Shown: positions 18,240-27,383, numbered from the stretch's first letter. The stretch is DNA of 41,604 bases from Akkermansiaceae bacterium (GCA_029866215.1 JARWZU010000081.1:1-41604); one strand, 5' to 3'. Notes: generated by a model from the letters alone, not told the origin. A program made the numbers and translations.

Positions 18240-19478
18240 TCAAATCTTCGAGATTTTCACCGCAGCTCGGATCGCAGCTTCCGCCATTTCGCAGCCCTCG
18301 TCGGTCCGTGCGTGGATCCTGCAAATCACCTGCCCTTCCCGGACCGTTTCGCCGCATTTCACCAACCGATCAAACCCAACGGCGAAATCGACACCATCGC
18401 TCGCCTTCGCCCGACCAGCACCGAGTTGCAGCGCGGCTTGGCCGACCATCCCGGCATGAACCTGAGTCACCACGCCCGCTGAGTTTGCCACCACTTCGTG
18501 GATGATCGGAGCTCGATGAATCTCATGGAGCCTCGCGAGGTCAGCCGGATCGCCTCCTTGGGCGGCGACCATTCGATCAAAACGCTGACGGGCAGCACCA
18601 CCATCCAACAGCGACTCGAGGGCCTCGCGGGAGACGCCTGCGATTTTTTCAGCCAGTTCAAGCACCACTTGCCGTAAATCTGTGGGACCTCCTCCATCGA
18701 GACACTCCAGGGCCTCGATGACTTCCAGCGCGTTTCCGACCGCGCGCCCCGTCGGCTCGTGCATGGGATTCAGCACCGCATGGACTTCCACGCCCATTTC
18801 CTGCCCCACGGCGACCATGCTGGCCGCAAGCGCCTCGGCATCCTCCCGCGTCTGCATGAAGGCACCACTGCCGTACTTCACGTCGAGCACCAGCCGATCC
18901 AGCGATTCGGCCAATTTCTTGGACATGATCGAGGCAGTGATCAAGGCAATCGATGGCACCGTGCCCGAAACATCGCGCAAGGCATACAGCTTTTTATCGG
19001 CGGGGCAAAACCGCTCGGTCTGCCCCATCATGACCACCCCGAGATCGTCGAGTTGCGCCGCCGCGTGATCGAGCCCGACCTGCACGTTGAAGCCGGGAAT
19101 GGCTTCGAGCTTATCGAGCGTGCCCCCGGTGATGCCAAGCCCCCGTCCCGAGACCATGGGCACCCAGCACCCCGCGCAGGCCACCAGCGGCGCGAGGACC
19201 AAAGAAACCTTATCGCCGATCCCACCCGTCGAGTGCTTGTCAACCACGGGCAAGCGCCCATCTCGGTGCGAAAAACAATCACCACTCTGCATCATCGCCC
19301 GAGTCAATGCGGCGATTTCCACCGGGGTCATACCCTGAAAAAATACGGCCATCGCAAACGCCGACATTTGGTAATCCGGAATCTCCCCACAGGTGTATCC
19401 ATCGATCAAAAACGCAATTTCCTGGGCGGACAACTCCTCCCCCTCGCGTTTGCGGCAAATCAGCGTGGGCACATGCAT
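18240..19478 (-). CDS. deoA: Thymidine / pyrimidine-nucleoside phosphorylase
   Basis: The enzyme splits thymidine or other pyrimidine nucleosides with phosphate in salvage. The ATG at 19478 gives 412 residues; a longer frame to 19718 overlaps the divergent malQ gene and is rejected. Signatures are DYQMSAFAMAVFFQGM, the phosphate loop DKHSTGGIGDKVSLVLAP, SGRGLGITGGTLDKLEAIPG, and SIMSKKLAESLDRLVLDVK. The C-terminal domain has HAGMVGQAALQLGAGRAKA and CRIHARTDE. The sequence fits DeoA or Pdp; I cannot separate them. The stop lies 73 bp from tRNA-Gln on the same strand. Confidence 0.93.
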   Translation of the reverse strand: MHVPTLICRKREGEELSAQEIAFLIDGYTCGEIPDYQMSAFAMAVFFQGMTPVEIAALTRAMMQSGDCFSHRDGRLPVVDKHSTGGIGDKVSLVLAPLVACAGCWVPMVSGRGLGITGGTLDKLEAIPGFNVQVGLDHAAAQLDDLGVVMMGQTERFCPADKKLYALRDVSGTVPSIALITASIMSKKLAESLDRLVLDVKYGSGAFMQTREDAEALAASMVAVGQEMGVEVHAVLNPMHEPTGRAVGNALEVIEALECLDGGGPTDLRQVVLELAEKIAGVSREALESLLDGGAARQRFDRMVAAQGGDPADLARLHEIHRAPIIHEVVANSAGVVTQVHAGMVGQAALQLGAGRAKASDGVDFAVGFDRLVKCGETVREGQVICRIHARTDEGCEMAEAAIRAAVKISKI

Positions 19479-19589
19479 GCCGGTTGGTTTACAAGGCGGC
19501 ACTCCCCAGAGCCAGTCTCGTTTTTGGCAGCCGCCCCCCTCAGAGATTTGGAGATTTACGCCGCCCGATAAAATGCGATTATCCCCCAT

Positions 19590-21320
19590 GTGCACCCCCA
19601 AAAAAAACGCCTCGCCGGCATCGTGCTTCCGACCTTCTCCGCGCGCAGAGAGGGCGACTTGGGCATCGGCGACACCCTCGCCCTTCGCGAATGGATCGAC
19701 TGGGCAGCCGAGCATCACGTCGGCTTCATCCAGCTTCTGCCCATCAATGAAAATGGCTTGGAAGAAAGCCCATACAGCGGGATCTCATCGGTGGCGCTCG
19801 ACCCGATCTATCTCGCGATGGAACCGGCTGAGATCCCCGGCCTAACCGATGCCGATCTTGCGGATGCCCGCGACCATCTAAGGGCCGCCCGCCAGTCGCC
19901 GCTCATCAATTACCCCGTCGTCCGAGCCGCAAAGCGGAAATTGCTAGAACTCGCTTGGGCAAGGTTTCACGATGCGGACCCGAGCCTGAGTGCTGAATTT
20001 GAAGCATTTCGCCACCAGGAATCCGACTGGCTGGAGGACTACACGTTGTTCCGCTACTTGATGGAATTCCATGGCGCGCGGCTCACTTGGGACCAGTGGC
20101 CTCAAAGTTGCCAGACGCCGCAGCAGGCCCGAAAACTATTGGCCGACCTGCGGAAAAATCCCGTCAACCAGGTCGACCGCAAACTCGGATTTTTCGCATT
20201 CGCACAGTGGCTATGTTTTCGCCAGTGGCTGGCCTTGCGGGCGCATTCCGAGCACCGCGGAGTGAAACTCATGGGCGACGTGCCGATCGGCGTGAGTTGG
20301 CATTCGTGCGACGTTTTTTTTGAACGAGAGGAATTCCACCTCGACTGGTGTGGTGGCTCCCCGCCCGAAGGCTTGAGCCAAGATGATCCATTCTTCCAGC
20401 AATGGGGCCAAAATTGGGGAATCCCTTTGTTCCGCTGGGATCACATGAATGCCAATGGGTTCACCTGGTGGCGAAAGCGAATCAAGCGCCTCACGCGCAT
20501 TTTTCAGATGTTTCGTCTCGACCACATCCTTGGGTTCTACCGGATTTACGCATTTCCATGGCGGCCTGAGCGCAACCACGAATTTCTCGGGCTCACCCAC
20601 AAACAAGCGGCCATCCTCAGCGGCGGCGAACTCCCACGCTGGCATCAACGAGCCGACGACACCACGGAAAATCGCGCCGCAAATCGCGCCGATGGCGACG
20701 TCCGCTTGCAAGCGATCCTGAGCGCCGCAGGGACAGCTGAAATCATCGCCGAGGACCTCGGCTGGGTGCCAGACTACGTGCGCCCCCACCTCGCCGACCT
20801 CGGCATCACCGGCTTCCGAATCCCCCACTGGGATTGCAACGAGCATGGCCAACCCACCTCAGGCAACACCTTTCCCGAAAACACCTTCGCGACCTACTCC
20901 ACCCACGATCACGAGCCGATCAATGGCACGTGGCACCGTTGCCTGCGGGTGATCCAATACCACTCGGCGACCCCCAGCGACGCAAGCGCGTGGTCGTTCA
21001 CCGGGGCCACCAACACGCTGCGAATTCTCGCCGAATTTTCCGGCATTCCGCGTCCGCACCATCATGCGTGGCCGCCCTACACCGAAGGAATCCGCTTCCG
21101 CTTGCTCAAGGCACTCTTCGCCTCAAATTCACGCTACGCCTCGCTCATGATCACAGAGCTCTTCACGCTCGACGAACAGATCAACCGACCCGGCACCTCA
21201 GACGGCGACAATTGGCGGTTCCGCTTGCCATGGACTCTCGCGGAAATTCGGGCCGATGACCATCTGGATCAAATCTGCAAAAAATTTGCCACGCTTATCA
21301 GCATCACCCGCAGATCCTAG
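19590..21320 (+). CDS. malQ: 4-alpha-glucanotransferase (amylomaltase)
   Basis: MalQ transfers alpha-1,4-glucan segments between maltodextrins (GH77). The 576-residue protein shows FLFRYLM-type W/Y region, GDVPIGVSWHSCDVFFERE, the nucleophile region MFRLDHILGFYRI (Asp of RLDH), the acid/base Glu in IIAEDLGWVPDYV and the transition-state Asp in YSTHDHEPING. The start codon in this frame is GTG at 19590. An ATG at 19588 overlaps it two bases upstream in another frame and runs into C5A8, so the true start needs care. It diverges from deoA with 111 bp between. No other glycogen genes are nearby. Confidence 0.93.
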   Translation: MHPQKKRLAGIVLPTFSARREGDLGIGDTLALREWIDWAAEHHVGFIQLLPINENGLEESPYSGISSVALDPIYLAMEPAEIPGLTDADLADARDHLRAARQSPLINYPVVRAAKRKLLELAWARFHDADPSLSAEFEAFRHQESDWLEDYTLFRYLMEFHGARLTWDQWPQSCQTPQQARKLLADLRKNPVNQVDRKLGFFAFAQWLCFRQWLALRAHSEHRGVKLMGDVPIGVSWHSCDVFFEREEFHLDWCGGSPPEGLSQDDPFFQQWGQNWGIPLFRWDHMNANGFTWWRKRIKRLTRIFQMFRLDHILGFYRIYAFPWRPERNHEFLGLTHKQAAILSGGELPRWHQRADDTTENRAANRADGDVRLQAILSAAGTAEIIAEDLGWVPDYVRPHLADLGITGFRIPHWDCNEHGQPTSGNTFPENTFATYSTHDHEPINGTWHRCLRVIQYHSATPSDASAWSFTGATNTLRILAEFSGIPRPHHHAWPPYTEGIRFRLLKALFASNSRYASLMITELFTLDEQINRPGTSDGDNWRFRLPWTLAEIRADDHLDQICKKFATLISITRRS

Positions 21321-21414
21321 CCGCGAAAAGCCGACTTCGGAAACACGCTTGTTCCGGCAGAACCGAACGTCTTCATGAAATTTCAGGGTTAAGTGGAAAG
21401 TCGATGCCTGTAGA

Positions 21415-21443
21415 TTGACTTTTCCGGATCTGGGCTTCATACC
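21415..21443 (+). promoter_or_regulatory. Candidate promoter of ribH
   Basis: TTGACT at 21415-21420 resembles a sigma-70 -35 box and is followed after 17 bases by CATACC at 21438-21443 (3 of 6 matches to TATAAT). Transcription would start about 21450, the ribH ATG itself, giving a leaderless message. The -10 box is weak, so this stays tentative. Confidence 0.35.
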
Positions 21444-21449
21444 GCTTGC

Positions 21450-21965
21450 ATGTCTTTAGCGTTGCAGCCCAAACCGCGCTCGATCGGACCAAAATTCCGA
21501 GTATGCATCGTTGCGTCCAGATTCAACGAGCAGTTCACCGACGCTCTGGTCGAGAACACAATCGAAGAATTGTCGGCGTTGGTTCCCGGCGCCCGCATCG
21601 ACCTCATTCGGGTGCCCGGCGCATTTGAAATCCCAGTCATGGTCGCCTCCATTCTGGATCGTGACCCGCCATCCTGCATCATCGCGCTTGGACTCATCAT
21701 TCGCGGAGCCACCGATCATGCCGACTTGGTCGCCACCTCCGTCACAGACGCCCTCCAGAAACTGGCCATACAATCTCTTCGCCCCATCATCCATGAAGTG
21801 CTGTTAGTCGCCGACGAAAAACAAGCCTACGCGCGCTGCATCGGCACGCAAATGAACCGAGGCAGAGACGCAGCGCGAGCCGCCGCCTCGATGATTGATC
21901 TTTTCCATGACTTGGACCGAACCCTGCCCCGTAGCTCCAGCCAGCAAAGCAAACGCAATGCCTAG
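21450..21965 (+). CDS. ribH: 6,7-dimethyl-8-ribityllumazine synthase
   Basis: RibH makes the lumazine precursor of riboflavin and forms large shells. The 171-residue protein shows the family start CIVASRFNEQFTDALVE, PGAFEIPVMVASIL, the ALGLIIRGATDHADLVA segment (His of the catalytic RGxTxH loop kept) and a C-terminal PIIHEVLLVADEKQAYARC. The usual GVLT segment is replaced by EVLLVA. It overlaps nusB by 8 bp, matching the widely conserved ribH-nusB pair. The other riboflavin genes are not in the window. The ATG sits seven bases after a promoter-like box. Confidence 0.95.
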   Translation: MSLALQPKPRSIGPKFRVCIVASRFNEQFTDALVENTIEELSALVPGARIDLIRVPGAFEIPVMVASILDRDPPSCIIALGLIIRGATDHADLVATSVTDALQKLAIQSLRPIIHEVLLVADEKQAYARCIGTQMNRGRDAARAAASMIDLFHDLDRTLPRSSSQQSKRNA

Positions 21966-22872
21966 CCCTCGACACGTCCGCGAGGCGGTCATCCAATTCC
22001 TCTACTGTGCCGACCTCGAAGGTGGCGCATCACCCGAGCTCCTGCGAGGCCCCTTCTGGGATTTTGTCAGTGAATCAGACCACCGGAGCCTCCAATTGGC
22101 GACTTTCCGGACCGTCCACCACCTTGCTCACGGTCGCACCGATCGCCTCACGGAGTTTGTCGAACGCCAAGCCATGGCGTCCAGCCTGCTCACGGCTTGG
22201 CCGCAAGCTGAGGGCTTGAAAGTAAGCCTCGTGCGCATCATTGAACTTGAGTCCGTATGGAGCACGGCCTTTGCAACGCTCGAGCGCTTACCAAAAGACG
22301 GCGACGACGCCGCGGTGGCCGATCGTTTTGGCGATGCACTCGCCCAACTTTTTTCCACCGACCGCGACCTTGCCGCGACCCGGCAGCGGTTTCTGCACGA
22401 TCTCGAGGATTTTCCGTCATTGCGCGGATCCTTGGAGGCTGTGGCAGCCACCATCCGGCGACTCCAGCGGATTTCCGACCGGATGAGAATGGTCGAAGAA
22501 CCTGAGAAATTCCCCGAACAAAACGACCTCGCGCGCTTACGGGACTCCAAGGAGGAAATCCTCACGCTTCGCAAACTTGCGGACGACCTCGTGGACGCAA
22601 TTCTCCTCAACAAAGAACAAATCGACCAAACCTTGGCCGAGACCATCGAAAATTTCGCACCCGAGCGGGTCGACCCCGTGGATCGTGCAATCCTACGCCT
22701 GGGGACTTACGAAATTCTTTTGGCATCGACTCCTCCCAAAGTCGCCATGAATGAAGCCATCGAACTGGCCAAGCGCTTTGGAACCACCGATTCAAAACGC
22801 TTCGTCAACGGAGTGCTCGACAAAATCGCCCAACGGGCCAAGCCTAAACCCGAAATTCTCGACGGCGTGTAG
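21958..22872 (+). CDS. nusB: NusB antitermination factor with large insertion
   Basis: NusB binds boxA RNA with S10 and keeps rRNA transcription going. The C-terminal half is standard: NFAPERVDPVDRAILRLGTYEIL, PPKVAMNEAIELAKRFG and KRFVNGVLDKIAQR. The N-terminal helix is HVREAVIQFLYCADLEGG. Between them, from about residue 35 to 195, lies some 150 residues of mostly helical, charged sequence not found in the usual 140-residue NusB, so the product is 304 residues. The start at 21958 overlaps the ribH stop by 8 bp. An earlier in-frame ATG at 21895 lies inside ribH and is less likely. Confidence 0.9.
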   Translation: MPSPRHVREAVIQFLYCADLEGGASPELLRGPFWDFVSESDHRSLQLATFRTVHHLAHGRTDRLTEFVERQAMASSLLTAWPQAEGLKVSLVRIIELESVWSTAFATLERLPKDGDDAAVADRFGDALAQLFSTDRDLAATRQRFLHDLEDFPSLRGSLEAVAATIRRLQRISDRMRMVEEPEKFPEQNDLARLRDSKEEILTLRKLADDLVDAILLNKEQIDQTLAETIENFAPERVDPVDRAILRLGTYEILLASTPPKVAMNEAIELAKRFGTTDSKRFVNGVLDKIAQRAKPKPEILDGV

Positions 22873-22921
22873 GTGAGCGAATTCGGATCGGCCTCATTCC
22901 TTGCATTAAATCCCGAACCCC

Positions 22922-24223
22922 ATGAGCCAACCCTCCCATTTCCAGCACCAAACGATGTGGCGCGCAGTGACCGGCGTTTGCATCGCAGTCTTAGGCGCGC
23001 TTCTCGTCGGATTCATCTGGCTGCTCGGTTCCATCCTTGAATTTCTCCAACCCGTCCTCATCCCCCTGACCGTCGCTGGAATCATCGCCTACGTCCTAGA
23101 CCCCGTGGTGAAATTTCTCGAAGCGCGCGGACTCAAACGCTTGTGGGCCGTCGTCGGGCTGTTTTTCATTCTACTCACTGGGGCCATCCTTCTCGTTGCC
23201 GCCCTCGTTCCTGGAGTGATGCGTGGGCAGGGCGCGCTTCGTGAGAGGATCGCGTCCTCGCACCCAACCCAACCATCCGCTCCCCTCCAACCCGCGCCAG
23301 CCGGTGCCGCCACCGACCGTTCAGAACATCTCGCACCCGCACTGGTCAGCACCCTGCGCGAACTTCACCTCCGCAACCCCAGCGGCCCGATCCACTGGAT
23401 CCTCACGGAGACCGACGACCAGGGGAAACCCCTCAGCGCCCAAGAAGCCAGCGGACCTGAGTCCATGGATGACGTCGCCAACACGCGCGGCGGGCGCATG
23501 ATCAACGACAACCTCGACCTCATCTTTAATACCGCACGCTCATGGCTGACGGCGGGCTCCACCAAGCTGTTAAGCTTTCTGGGCCTACTTCTCGGATTCA
23601 TCATGGTACCCATTTACCTATTCTTTTTCTTAAAAGATTCAGCCGCGATTCGCACCAATTGGCACAATTACGTGCCGCTAAAATCCTCGCGATTCAAAAC
23701 CTCCTTGGTGGAAACCCTGCAGGAAATTAACGGCTATCTCGTCTCGTTTTTCCGAGGCCAAGTGATCGTCTCAGCCATCGATGGCTTGCTCGTCGGCATC
23801 ATGCTGACGGTCTTCGGCCTGCCCTACGGCTTCATCATCGGCGTCTTCATGGCAATCCTCGGAGTGATCCCTTACATTGGCAGCATCCTCTGCCTCATTC
23901 CAGCCTGCCTCATCGGCTTCCTTCACGCTCAAACCACTCACCCTTTCGGCCTCAGCCCCCTGGCTTACGTGGGCTGCATCGTGGCGATTTTCGTGGTTGT
24001 TCAGCAAATCAACTCATTGGTGACCGCACCGAAAATTGTCGGAGAATCCGTCGGACTCCACCCTCTCACCGTGATTTTCTCGATGCTGTTTTGGTCGCTT
24101 GTTCTTGGTGGCTTTGTGGGCGCGTTGCTGGCGGTGCCAATGACGGCCGCAGTGAAGGTATTATTCCGGCGTTTCATTTGGGAGCGACAGCTCGGTGAGA
24201 GCCTCGCGGAAGCTTCACGATAA
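22922..24223 (+). CDS. AI-2E family transporter (PerM-like permease)
   Basis: The 433-residue membrane protein has about seven hydrophobic segments, starting with VTGVCIAVLGALLVGFIWLL and followed by VLIPLTVAGIIAYVLDPVV, the family signature, and VVGLFFILLTGAILLVAALV. A hydrophilic Pro/Ala-rich insertion (about 105-190) separates these from the C-terminal block with SFLGLLLGFIMVPIYLFFFLKD, GQVIVSAIDGLLVGI and GVIPYIGSILCLIPA. Members include TqsA and many orphans, so a role in AI-2 export is not implied. It follows nusB by 49 bp. Confidence 0.9.
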   Translation: MSQPSHFQHQTMWRAVTGVCIAVLGALLVGFIWLLGSILEFLQPVLIPLTVAGIIAYVLDPVVKFLEARGLKRLWAVVGLFFILLTGAILLVAALVPGVMRGQGALRERIASSHPTQPSAPLQPAPAGAATDRSEHLAPALVSTLRELHLRNPSGPIHWILTETDDQGKPLSAQEASGPESMDDVANTRGGRMINDNLDLIFNTARSWLTAGSTKLLSFLGLLLGFIMVPIYLFFFLKDSAAIRTNWHNYVPLKSSRFKTSLVETLQEINGYLVSFFRGQVIVSAIDGLLVGIMLTVFGLPYGFIIGVFMAILGVIPYIGSILCLIPACLIGFLHAQTTHPFGLSPLAYVGCIVAIFVVVQQINSLVTAPKIVGESVGLHPLTVIFSMLFWSLVLGGFVGALLAVPMTAAVKVLFRRFIWERQLGESLAEASR

Positions 24224-24274
24224 AATCCCAAAATCTCTCCTGAAAGCCTGAAACTCTCAAAACCCAAGGCTCTA

Positions 24275-25885
24275 CTAACGGAGCCTCGCTTGAATGGCCA
24301 CTTGCGCCTGTGAAATCAGTGCCTTCAATTCCGGATCCGCTGCCGAAGTTGCAGCCAGCGCCTCGAGGCTTGCAGCGCCACCGATCCGCCTGAGAATGCG
24401 CACAGCCGAGCTTCGCATGGTCCCTGACGTGCTCCCGAATCGAGCCAACAACGTGGCTTCAGCCGCATTACCAATATCACCATAAGCTCCCTCCCATTTC
24501 AGAGGATCTCGAGCCCACAAACCTTCAACCATCGGAATCACCTTCATGTTCTTTTCCTTGATGAGAAGGCCAATGACTTCGGGCGGCACCTGCTCACGTC
24601 GCGCGACCAGGCGCTCAGCCAGCTTGTAAGCCACGTCACCCGCCGGACCAGGCTTGTCGGACCACACGATCAACGCACTGCAAACGGCACTTTTAAACTC
24701 AACGGCATCATCCCCAAGCAACTGAAGCAACCTTCTGCTGATATCAGTCCGGTAGGCCTTCGGCTCTGCGCTCGCCAAACGCTGGACAGCCCTCTTGACC
24801 CGATCGAGGTCGATACTATCCAACTCACGCTTGTTCAATGCTTCAAACTCTGGGTCATCCTTCTTGGACAACCGTTCAATCGGCCCCTCCACAAAATTGT
24901 CATTGTTCGCACTCACCTCGACCACCGATAAATCCGAGTGAATTTTATCCACCGTCCCGAAAACTTCAACCAGCGACGCCACGTCCTCTGGAGTCTGGTT
25001 GATCCCTGACACGATGAACAAATAATCGCCATTGTCCCGCGGATATCCATGAGAGGAAGCATCCGCACCGGTCACGCGAATCATGTAATCCCTCACCAAC
25101 AAGCGGTTACTGTCTCGCAAGCCATGAAGCCAAATCCCCACCGCCCTTTTTCGAGTGCCCTCCCTTTCGAGGCGCTTATTTTCCGCATCGAGAGGGGTGG
25201 TGCCGATCCGAATCTTGAGTGCTTCGTTGACATCGACCGCCTTCGGCATGGCCGGATTCTTGCTTGCCACTGCTGCAGCCCCGCCCGCAACGCCCTTTGA
25301 TCCAATCATTGGAGCGGGCGACGACGGAGAGACTCCCAAAACAAGGGACATGGAAATCAATACCACCGTTGCCAGCAGACCAATCACCAACCCACGTTTC
25401 CTATTTCCAGGATTCGAGTAAAACAGCAAGCCAGTCCCCAGCAAACCCGCAAAACCTGCCAGTGCAACGCGCCCCTCGATCAACACTCCATCCAGAGCAC
25501 CACCCGGCCCGCTGCCCAAGATCAACAGCAAGCCAATGAGAACCATCCCAAGCACTCCCGCGATACCGGCGAGGATCTTCTCCGCAGACAACGGATCAAG
25601 AAGGGCAAAATCAGGAGCATCTGCATAACTTACCGACTGAACTCTCGCCGCAGAAGCGTCCGGTGGCAGAGGAACCCGATGAAAATGCCTCAAGGAATCG
25701 CTATTTCGCTCGCCCGGATAAAACTTCTTTCCCCGCACCACCACCGAAGCATCAATTCGAAAACGGTTTTCGCAGCCACCACATTCCACCATCCGATCCC
25801 GCAGATCCTCAGCAACCTTGAATCTCTGCCCGCACGAGGGGCATCGAATCAAAAGTTTGTCATCATCAGGGGTGGGAGCTGGCAT
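24275..25885 (-). CDS. Zinc-ribbon membrane protein of unknown function
   Basis: I do not recognise this 536-residue protein as a named gene. The N-terminus has a zinc-ribbon (IRCPSCGQRFKV and VECGGCENRFRI; Cys15, Cys18, Cys35, Cys38) like those in many planctomycete and verrucomicrobial membrane proteins. Three hydrophobic segments follow (about 105-125, 138-155 and 165-185), then a large soluble part with HEAT-like helices at the end (VLARRE, LEALAATSAADPELKALISQ). It may be an inner-membrane protein with the C-terminal part on one side only. The start is ATG 25885; a TTG lies one codon upstream. Convergent with the AI-2E gene. Confidence 0.75.
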   Translation of the reverse strand: MPAPTPDDDKLLIRCPSCGQRFKVAEDLRDRMVECGGCENRFRIDASVVVRGKKFYPGERNSDSLRHFHRVPLPPDASAARVQSVSYADAPDFALLDPLSAEKILAGIAGVLGMVLIGLLLILGSGPGGALDGVLIEGRVALAGFAGLLGTGLLFYSNPGNRKRGLVIGLLATVVLISMSLVLGVSPSSPAPMIGSKGVAGGAAAVASKNPAMPKAVDVNEALKIRIGTTPLDAENKRLEREGTRKRAVGIWLHGLRDSNRLLVRDYMIRVTGADASSHGYPRDNGDYLFIVSGINQTPEDVASLVEVFGTVDKIHSDLSVVEVSANNDNFVEGPIERLSKKDDPEFEALNKRELDSIDLDRVKRAVQRLASAEPKAYRTDISRRLLQLLGDDAVEFKSAVCSALIVWSDKPGPAGDVAYKLAERLVARREQVPPEVIGLLIKEKNMKVIPMVEGLWARDPLKWEGAYGDIGNAAEATLLARFGSTSGTMRSSAVRILRRIGGAASLEALAATSAADPELKALISQAQVAIQARLR

Positions 25886-26008
25886 CAACGTTACTGAGGA
25901 TATCTTGAAGCGAATTTACTGCTATTGCAACCCCTAGGATTGCCGCCACCTCAGTAATTTTATCCAAAAACGCCGGAACCATCAGACGGGCGGCCCAAAT
26001 CCGGTGGC

Positions 26009-26551
26009 TCATTTCGCGCCTTGAGCATCCGAGGCAGGGACGAAGATCAAGCCGCCTCCATTGATGCAGTAGCGCTTGTCCGTGGGCGTCTTGTAGCCCT
26101 CCCCCTCAAACACGTGGCCGAGGTGTCCCCCACATTTCGCGCAGGTCACTTCAGTCCGCACCGCACCCATCGAGACATCCTTCTTCAGAACGACGTGATC
26201 CGCTTTGGCCGGATCATAAAAGGATGGCCAGCCGCAACCGGAGTCAAACTTATGGTCGGAGGAAAACAACACCACCTTGCAACCCGCACAAAGGTAAAGC
26301 CCCTTGCCCTGATGCTTGAATGCCTTGTAAACCTCACCATTGGGTCGCTCGGTGCCAGACTCGCGCAAAATCCGGTACTGCTCGGGAGTGAGTTCCTTTT
26401 CCCACTCGGCGTCGGTCTTGATGACTTGGCCCGCGGGCACAACGGGGACTTCAGTTGCAACTTTCATGGCGGTTTTGTCTTTGTCCCCAGCCGAACACGA
26501 AACGAACGATAAAACAACGCTCAGGAAGGCGCTGATCTGGTAGGTATTCAT
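26009..26551 (-). CDS. msrB: Exported peptide-methionine (R)-S-oxide reductase
   Basis: MsrB reduces methionine-R-sulfoxide in proteins. The 180-residue product has a hydrophobic N-terminus ending in FVSC, a possible lipobox (Cys19), so the enzyme is probably periplasmic or membrane-anchored. The MsrB domain (about 48-175) shows [18 protein letters not shown], zinc ligands Cys88, Cys91, Cys137 and Cys140, GCGWPSF and the catalytic Cys162 in DKRYCING. The segment after it is GGGLIF where many MsrB have SAxLxF. It lies 33 bp after sdhB on the same strand, so co-transcription is possible. No MsrA is adjacent. Confidence 0.94.
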   Translation of the reverse strand: MNTYQISAFLSVVLSFVSCSAGDKDKTAMKVATEVPVVPAGQVIKTDAEWEKELTPEQYRILRESGTERPNGEVYKAFKHQGKGLYLCAGCKVVLFSSDHKFDSGCGWPSFYDPAKADHVVLKKDVSMGAVRTEVTCAKCGGHLGHVFEGEGYKTPTDKRYCINGGGLIFVPASDAQGAK

Positions 26552-26584
26552 TCGGGTTGAGGCTCAAAAAAGAGTTAAAGCAGA

Positions 26585-27337
26585 TCAAACGAATTGCTCC
26601 ATCACCACGGCTTTGGCGTAGTCACGGTTGAGGCGAGCGATGTGATCAACGCTGATCTCCTTTGGACAGGCCGCCTCACACTCGTATTGGTTCGTGCAGT
26701 TGCCGAACCCTTCAGCATCCATCTGACGCACCATCGCCAACACCCGCTTTTGGCGTTCTGGCTGCCCTTGCGGGAGGTGACCCAAGTGGGAAACTTTCGC
26801 AGCGACGAACAACATCGCAGAGGCGTTTTTGCAGGAAGCAACACACGCGCCACACCCGATGCAAGCCGCCGCGTCGAATGCCGCATCGGCCTGATGCTTC
26901 GGGATCGGCACCGAGTTCGCATCCACCCCAGAGCCCGTGCGCACGTCGATGTATCCGCCGGCCGCCACAATCCGGTCAAATGCCGAGCGGTCCACCATCA
27001 AGTCCCGCACGATCGGGAAGGAATTCGCACGGAAGGGCTCGATCCAGATCGTGTCGCCATCGCGGAACTTCCGCATGTGCACTTGGCAAGTCGCCGTGGC
27101 CCGCTCTTTGCTGTGCGGAACTCCATTGATCGTGAGCGAACACGACCCGCAAATCCCCTCTCGGCAATCGTGCTCGAAATGAATCGGCTCTTCAGTGCCC
27201 TTGATCAAACCCTCGTTGACAATGTCGAGCATTTCCAAAAAGGAAGCTTCGGTTGGGATTCCCTTGGCATCATAGGTGACAATTTTGCCTTGTTCCTTCG
27301 GTCCGGCCTGCCGCCATACTTTGAGTGTCAGATTCAT
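26585..27337 (-). CDS. sdhB: Succinate dehydrogenase / fumarate reductase iron-sulfur subunit
   Basis: SdhB links the flavoprotein subunit to the membrane anchor of complex II. The 250-residue protein carries the [2Fe-2S] cluster ligands Cys58, Cys63, Cys66 and Cys84 ([11 protein letters not shown] and TATCQ), and C-terminal ferredoxin ligands in [13 protein letters not shown] (Cys159, 162, 165, 169) and [13 protein letters not shown] (Cys214, 220, 224). The sequence is of the non-proteobacterial short type. The sdhC and sdhA genes are not next to it: upstream is a 0.7-kb gene-free region with a tandem array, so the subunits must be encoded elsewhere or beyond. Confidence 0.94.
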   Translation of the reverse strand: MNLTLKVWRQAGPKEQGKIVTYDAKGIPTEASFLEMLDIVNEGLIKGTEEPIHFEHDCREGICGSCSLTINGVPHSKERATATCQVHMRKFRDGDTIWIEPFRANSFPIVRDLMVDRSAFDRIVAAGGYIDVRTGSGVDANSVPIPKHQADAAFDAAACIGCGACVASCKNASAMLFVAAKVSHLGHLPQGQPERQKRVLAMVRQMDAEGFGNCTNQYECEAACPKEISVDHIARLNRDYAKAVVMEQFV

Positions 27338-27354
27338 GGAGAATTTCGATGCGA

Positions 27355-27383
27355 GATAAATAAAAAATGACTGAGCGAGCCAA
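27355..27383 (-). promoter_or_regulatory. Weak candidate promoter upstream of sdhB
   Basis: On the minus strand TTGGCT (27383-27378) and TTTATC (27360-27355) are separated by 17 bases. Both boxes match the sigma-70 consensus only partly. A start near 27348 would give a leader of about ten bases. Verrucomicrobial promoter preferences are not well known to me. Confidence 0.25.

Noticed and set aside
18759-19571. 270-codon plus-strand frame opposite deoA
   Set aside because: It is antisense to conserved thymidine phosphorylase motifs and has His/Arg-rich composition typical of shadows.
19479-19718. N-terminal extension of deoA
   Set aside because: It would overlap the start of malQ on the other strand and adds 80 residues before the conserved family start.
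26594-27370. 258-codon plus-strand frame opposite sdhB
   Set aside because: sdhB has all eleven cluster cysteines; the opposite frame is a shadow.
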